Position numbers and translations under genes: made by a program
The notes under the pieces: generated by a model
Told to the model about the DNA's origin: nothing
Seen by the model: only the letters and a program-made list of their open reading frames with translations
Database searches by the model: none
Source: Pseudomonas tensinigenes
Lineage (GTDB): Bacteria > Pseudomonadota > Gammaproteobacteria > Pseudomonadales > Pseudomonadaceae
NCBI RefSeq assembly: GCF_014268445.2
Contig: NZ_CP077089.1
Coordinates: 3,651,501 to 3,715,500 of the forward strand
Length of the DNA stretch: 64,000 bases
Direction of reading: 5' to 3'
In this document: piece by piece, positions 59,761 through 64,000 of the stretch
Layout of the letters: every line of letters starts with the position of its first letter
Numbering within the stretch: position 1 is the stretch's first letter

Positions 59761-62700
59761 TCATACCGAGACCTCTTCGGCATCAGCATTGGTCTTGCCA
59801 AAGCGTCGCCCGAGGCGGTCGAAATACAGGTAGATCACCGGCGTGGTGAACAGCGTCAGCACCTGACTCACCAGCAGACCGCCGACCATCACCAGACCCA
59901 GCGGCTGACGCAGTTCAGCCCCGGAACCGGTGGCCAGCATCAGCGGTACCGCACCAAACAGTGCCGCCAGCGTGGTCATCAAAATCGGTCGGAAGCGCAA
60001 CAGCGCCGCCTGATAAATCGCCTGCTCCGGCGCCATGCCCTGAGTGCGTTCAGCATCGAGGGCGAAGTCGATCATCATGATCGCGTTCTTTTTCACGATA
60101 CCGATCAGCAGGATGATGCCGATGATCGCGATCATGCCCAGGTCATTGCCACTGAGCAGCAGCGCCAGCAAAGCGCCGACCGCCGCCGACGGCAAGGTCG
60201 AGAGAATGGTGATCGGGTGAATGTAGCTTTCGTACAACACGCCGAGCACGATGTACATGGTCACCACCGCCGCCAGAATCAGCAGCAAGGTGCTCGACAA
60301 CGAGGCCTGGAAGGCTTCGGCTGCACCCTGGAACTGGGTCTGCACGCCGACCGGCATGCCGATGTCCTTCTGCACCTGCTCAATGACGTCGACCGCATGC
60401 CCCAGCGCTACACCTGGCGCCAGGTTGAACGACATCATCACCGCCGGGAACTGGCCGATATGGGTGATCGCCAGTTGCGCCTGACGTTCCTCGACATGGG
60501 CCAGACTCGACAGGCGTACCTGTGCGCCGTCAGTAGTCTTCACATGAATCTGGTCCAGCGCCTGCGGGCCGATCTTCTCCCCGGCCTGGGCTTGCAGCAC
60601 CACGCGGTACTGGCTGGCCTGGGTGTAAATGGTCGAGATCTGCCGCTGGCCGAACGCGTCGTACAGCGCATCGGTGATGTTCGCCACCGAGACGCCAAGG
60701 CGTGAGGCGGCATCGCGGTCGATCACCAGATAGACCTGCAAGCCCTTGTCCTGCAAATCACTGGCAACGTCGGTCAGTTCCGGACGCTGTGCCAACGCTT
60801 CGACCAGACGGCCGCTCCACTGGCTGAGCAGTTCGGAGTCCGGCGAAGACATGCTGAACTGGTACTGGGTACGGCTGACACGGTCTTCGATAGTCAGGTC
60901 CTGCACCGGCTGCATAAACAGGCGAATGCCGACCAGTTTGTCCAGTTGCGGTTGCAGGCGCGCAATCACTTCAGTGGCGCTCAGATCGCGATCGCCATGG
61001 GGCTTGAGGTTGATCAGCAAGCGCCCGCTGTTGAGCGTGGCGTTATCGCCGTCGACGCCGATGTAGGACGACAGGCTCTGCACCGCCGGATCTTCAAGAA
61101 TGATTTTCGCCAATTCCTGTTGGCGTTCACCCATTGCCGCGAAGGAAATCGACTGCGGCGCCTCGGAAATACCCTGAATGACCCCGGTGTCCTGCACCGG
61201 GAAGAAGCCCTTCGGCACGACCATATAGAGGAACACGGTCAACGCCAGTGTGCCGATAGCCACCAGCAAGGTCAGTGGCTGGTGCTTGAGTACCCAGCGC
61301 AGCATCCGACCGTATTCGGCAATCATCCAGTCAATCACCGCACCACTGGCGCGGTAGAAACGGCCCTGCTCATGTGCTTCCGGCTCACGCTTGAGCAAAC
61401 GCGCGCACATCATCGGCGTTAGGGTCAGCGAGACCACCAGTGAAATCAGAATCGCCACGGCCAGAGTGATGGCGAACTCGCGGAACAAGCGCCCGACGAC
61501 GTCGGCCATGAACAGCAGCGGAATCAGTACCGCGATCAGCGACAGGGTCAAGGAGATCAGGGTGAAGCCGATCTGCTTGGCGCCCTTGAGCGCGGCCTGC
61601 ATCGGGCGGTCGCCTTCTTCGATGAAGCGCGAAATGTTCTCCAGCATGACGATCGCATCGTCGACCACAAAACCGGTGGCAATGGTCAGGGCCATCAGGG
61701 TCAGGTTGTTGACCGAGAACCCGGCCAGATACATCACGCCAAAGGTGCCGATCAGCGACAGCGGCACGGCCACCGATGGAATGATCGTGGCACTGGCGCG
61801 CCGCAGGAACAGGAAGGTCACCATCACCACCAAGGCGATGGCGATGAGCAATTCGTGTTGTACGTCGGTGACCGAAGCACGGATGGTTTGCGTGCGGTCG
61901 GTCAGCACCGTTACTTCGAGGCCGGCCGGCAGGTTATCGGTGATGCTCGGCAGCAGCGCCTTGATGCGGTCGACCACCTCGATCACGTTGGCACCCGGCT
62001 GCCGCTGGATGTTCAGCAACACGGCCTGATTCTGGTTGGCCCACGCAGCGAGGCGTTCGTTTTCGGCGCCATCGACGATTTCCGCCACGTCCTTGAGTCG
62101 CAACGGCGCACCGTTTTTGTAGGCGAGAATCAGGTTGGCGTAGTCCTCGGGCGAGGTCAGCTGGTCGTTGGCATCGAGCATCGACACCCGGGTCGGGCCG
62201 TCGAAGTTGCCTTTCGGCTGATTGACGTTGGAGGCGCCGATCAGGGTGCGCACGTCCGACAGGTTGAGGCTGTTGGCCGCCAACGCTTCCGGGTTGACCT
62301 TGATCCGCACGGCCTGACGCTGACCGCCGGCAATGCTGACCATGCCGACGCCGCTGATCTGGGCGATTTTCTGCGCCATGCGTGTATCGACCAGGTCATT
62401 GAGCTTGGGCAGCAGCATGGTTTTGGAAGTGATGGCCAGGGTCAATACCGGGGTGTCCGCCGGGTTGACCTTGTTGTACACCGGCGGTGCCGGCAAATCG
62501 GTCGGCAGCAGGTTGGTCGCGGCGTTGATCGCGGCTTGCACCTGCTGTTCGGCGACGTCCATGTTGATGTCGAGGCTGAAACGCAACGTCAGCACCGACG
62601 CACCGCCGGAACTGGTCGAGGCCATTTGCGTCAGGCCCGGCATCTGCCCGAACTGCCGCTCAAGCGGTGCAGTCACGGCACTGGTCATCACGTCCGGGCT

Positions 62701-62862
62701 GGCGCCGGGATACAGGGTCATGACGCGGATGGTCGGGTAATCGACCTGTGGCAGCGCCGACACCGGCAGCAAGCGGTAAGCGATCAGGCCGGCCAGAACA
62801 ATGGCCAGCATGCTCAGGGTGGTGGCTACCGGTCGGAGGATGAACAGCCGCGAAATGTTCAT
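59761..62862 (-). CDS. muxB: MuxB-like RND efflux transporter subunit
   Basis: The product is 1033 aa, starting at ATG 62862 in an ATGA overlap with the muxA stop. It has the RND start [25 protein letters not shown], porter domain block [24 protein letters not shown], helix-4 proton relay [38 protein letters not shown], and the C-terminal [22 protein letters not shown] segment. It is most like MdtB/MuxB and clearly paralogous to the next gene, with which it should assemble in the inner membrane, driven by the proton gradient. Confidence 0.93.
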   Translation of the reverse strand: MNISRLFILRPVATTLSMLAIVLAGLIAYRLLPVSALPQVDYPTIRVMTLYPGASPDVMTSAVTAPLERQFGQMPGLTQMASTSSGGASVLTLRFSLDINMDVAEQQVQAAINAATNLLPTDLPAPPVYNKVNPADTPVLTLAITSKTMLLPKLNDLVDTRMAQKIAQISGVGMVSIAGGQRQAVRIKVNPEALAANSLNLSDVRTLIGASNVNQPKGNFDGPTRVSMLDANDQLTSPEDYANLILAYKNGAPLRLKDVAEIVDGAENERLAAWANQNQAVLLNIQRQPGANVIEVVDRIKALLPSITDNLPAGLEVTVLTDRTQTIRASVTDVQHELLIAIALVVMVTFLFLRRASATIIPSVAVPLSLIGTFGVMYLAGFSVNNLTLMALTIATGFVVDDAIVMLENISRFIEEGDRPMQAALKGAKQIGFTLISLTLSLIAVLIPLLFMADVVGRLFREFAITLAVAILISLVVSLTLTPMMCARLLKREPEAHEQGRFYRASGAVIDWMIAEYGRMLRWVLKHQPLTLLVAIGTLALTVFLYMVVPKGFFPVQDTGVIQGISEAPQSISFAAMGERQQELAKIILEDPAVQSLSSYIGVDGDNATLNSGRLLINLKPHGDRDLSATEVIARLQPQLDKLVGIRLFMQPVQDLTIEDRVSRTQYQFSMSSPDSELLSQWSGRLVEALAQRPELTDVASDLQDKGLQVYLVIDRDAASRLGVSVANITDALYDAFGQRQISTIYTQASQYRVVLQAQAGEKIGPQALDQIHVKTTDGAQVRLSSLAHVEERQAQLAITHIGQFPAVMMSFNLAPGVALGHAVDVIEQVQKDIGMPVGVQTQFQGAAEAFQASLSSTLLLILAAVVTMYIVLGVLYESYIHPITILSTLPSAAVGALLALLLSGNDLGMIAIIGIILLIGIVKKNAIMMIDFALDAERTQGMAPEQAIYQAALLRFRPILMTTLAALFGAVPLMLATGSGAELRQPLGLVMVGGLLVSQVLTLFTTPVIYLYFDRLGRRFGKTNADAEEVSV

Positions 62863-64000
62863 GCGCCCTTCTTGGCCTTGTCGGTGACAGCAGTGTCAGT
62901 CGGGGTGGCAGCAGATTTGCCTTGCAGGTGTTCGGTCGGGGTGGTCGGCACTTGATTGCTGTCGTTGACCACTTCCACTTCACTGCCCTCCTTCAGACGG
63001 TCAGTACCTTCCAGCACCACGCGGTCGCCGGCAGCCAGGCCTTCGGTGACCACAGTATTTTCGCCATCACTGGCACCGATCTTCAGTTGGCGGATGGTGA
63101 CTTTCTTGTCGCCGTCCAGCGCATAGACGAAGGTGCCGTTGGTGCCGAACTGGATGGCCGCTGACGGTGCCAGCACCACGCCTTTCAGTGTGTCAGCCAG
63201 CAAGTGAACGTTGACGAACTGGTTGGGGAACAGCGCCTGATCGCGGTTTTCGTAGCGGGCCTTGAACTTCAGGGTGCCGGTGGCGACGTCGATCTGGTTG
63301 TCGAGGCTTTGCAGCACGCCGGTGGCTTGCAGTTTGGTGTCGCCGCGATCCCACGCTTCAGCCGGCAGTTTGGCGCCACTGCGATAACGGGCGAGCACGG
63401 TTTCCAGGCTGTTTTCCGGCAAAGTGAAAGCGACGCTGATCGGTTGCGTCTGAGTGATCACCGCAAGGAACGTGGTGTCATTGGCGGTGACAAGGTTGCC
63501 GACGTCGACCTGACGCAAGCCGACACGGCCGGCAATCGGCGCGCGGATCTTGGTGAATTCGAGATTGAGCTTAGCATCGTTGACCGCGGCCTGATTGGTC
63601 TTGACCGTACCCAGATACTGGCCGACCAGTGCTTCGGCGGTGTCCAGCGTCTGTTTGGCGATGCTGTCCTCTTTGTACAGACCGCGATAACGCTCGACGT
63701 CAACCTGGGCGTTTTTCAGTTGTGCCTGATTCTGCAGCAAAGTGCCTTCGGCCTGCAGCAAGGCGTTCTGGTACGGACGTGGATCAATCTCGGCCAACAG
63801 GTCGCCGGCCTTGACCATCTGCCCTTCTTCGAAATTGATCTTGACCAGCTCGCCACCCACCCGGCTGCGCACATTGATGGTGTTGAGCGCCGTCACCGTA
63901 CCCAGCGCCTTGTAATACAGCGGGAAGTCACCGGTAACCGCCGGCGCCACGCGCACCGGAATTGGCCCGGCGCCGCCACCGAAGCCCGGCCGCATCATCC
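62859..64000 (-). CDS. muxA: MuxA-like periplasmic membrane-fusion protein (5' end outside window)
   Basis: At least 380 aa are visible and the frame stays open to the right edge, so the N-terminal membrane anchor or signal lies outside; MMRPGFGGG at the edge is in the Gly-rich linker typical of MuxA/MdtA. Domains from the edge: beta-strand [38 protein letters not shown] (lipoyl half), alpha-hairpin around [40 protein letters not shown], second lipoyl half [21 protein letters not shown], beta-barrel ([12 protein letters not shown]) and membrane-proximal domain ([18 protein letters not shown]). It links MuxBC to OpmB. The tail is Thr/Pro/Lys-rich. Confidence 0.92.
   Translation of the reverse strand, partial: MMRPGFGGGAGPIPVRVAPAVTGDFPLYYKALGTVTALNTINVRSRVGGELVKINFEEGQMVKAGDLLAEIDPRPYQNALLQAEGTLLQNQAQLKNAQVDVERYRGLYKEDSIAKQTLDTAEALVGQYLGTVKTNQAAVNDAKLNLEFTKIRAPIAGRVGLRQVDVGNLVTANDTTFLAVITQTQPISVAFTLPENSLETVLARYRSGAKLPAEAWDRGDTKLQATGVLQSLDNQIDVATGTLKFKARYENRDQALFPNQFVNVHLLADTLKGVVLAPSAAIQFGTNGTFVYALDGDKKVTIRQLKIGASDGENTVVTEGLAAGDRVVLEGTDRLKEGSEVEVVNDSNQVPTTPTEHLQGKSAATPTDTAVTDKAKKGA

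Overview
The window is about 64 kb of chromosome from a fluorescent pseudomonad, most likely the Pseudomonas fluorescens/koreensis group. The evidence is a close PvdQ homologue with a PvdS-type promoter, a MuxABC-OpmB efflux operon, a MucR-like MHYT-GGDEF-EAL protein, a Pseudomonas-style glycogen/trehalose locus, and nine paired REP elements of the Pseudomonas type (GTGGGAGCGAGCCTGCTCGC core). There is no rRNA, tRNA, CRISPR array, integrase or insertion sequence that I can see.

Layout. (1) 1-7.6 kb: the 3' end of a large toxin-like protein with an HELSH motif, a PepSY protein, an orphan FecR, pvdQ (pyoverdine maturation acylase), a Fur-like winged-helix protein and small membrane/lipoproteins. 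(2) 7.8-14.9 kb: a compact, apparently undescribed operon of an MdfA-like MFS pump, a LuxE-like acyl-protein synthetase, a LuxC-like acyl reductase joined to a PaaK-like ligase (carrying a frameshift), a second PaaK-like ligase and a GNAT acyltransferase. It looks like a small cryptic biosynthetic cluster that makes and exports an aldehyde- or acyl-derived metabolite. (3) 14.9-21.1 kb: an unknown 175-aa protein, a dCache-like chemoreceptor, a DUF411 protein, a YqaA-type membrane protein, a periplasmic alpha/beta hydrolase and a D-2-hydroxyacid dehydrogenase.

(4) 21.7-46.9 kb: the alpha-glucan and trehalose locus. Plus-strand glgA-treZ-malQ-treY-(DUF2934)-glgX faces minus-strand glgE-treS/pep2-glgB. 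Together they cover glycogen synthesis, debranching and recycling, the TreY/TreZ route from glucan to trehalose, and the TreS-maltokinase-GlgE-GlgB route from trehalose back to glucan. Between the two arms sits a translationally coupled cassette (acyl-CoA dehydrogenase-like, PIG-L deacetylase, methyltransferase, GT2 glycosyltransferase), a second PIG-L paralogue that has lost two catalytic residues, an EEP-family hydrolase and a short autotransporter-type barrel protein.

(5) 47.1-64 kb: small proteins, MgtC family, a second-type ccoG, a 248-bp inverted-repeat-bounded element containing three 36-bp tandem repeats, a MocR regulator, an SDR oxidoreductase, the MucR-like c-di-GMP protein, and the muxA-muxB-muxC-opmB operon, whose muxA runs off the right edge.
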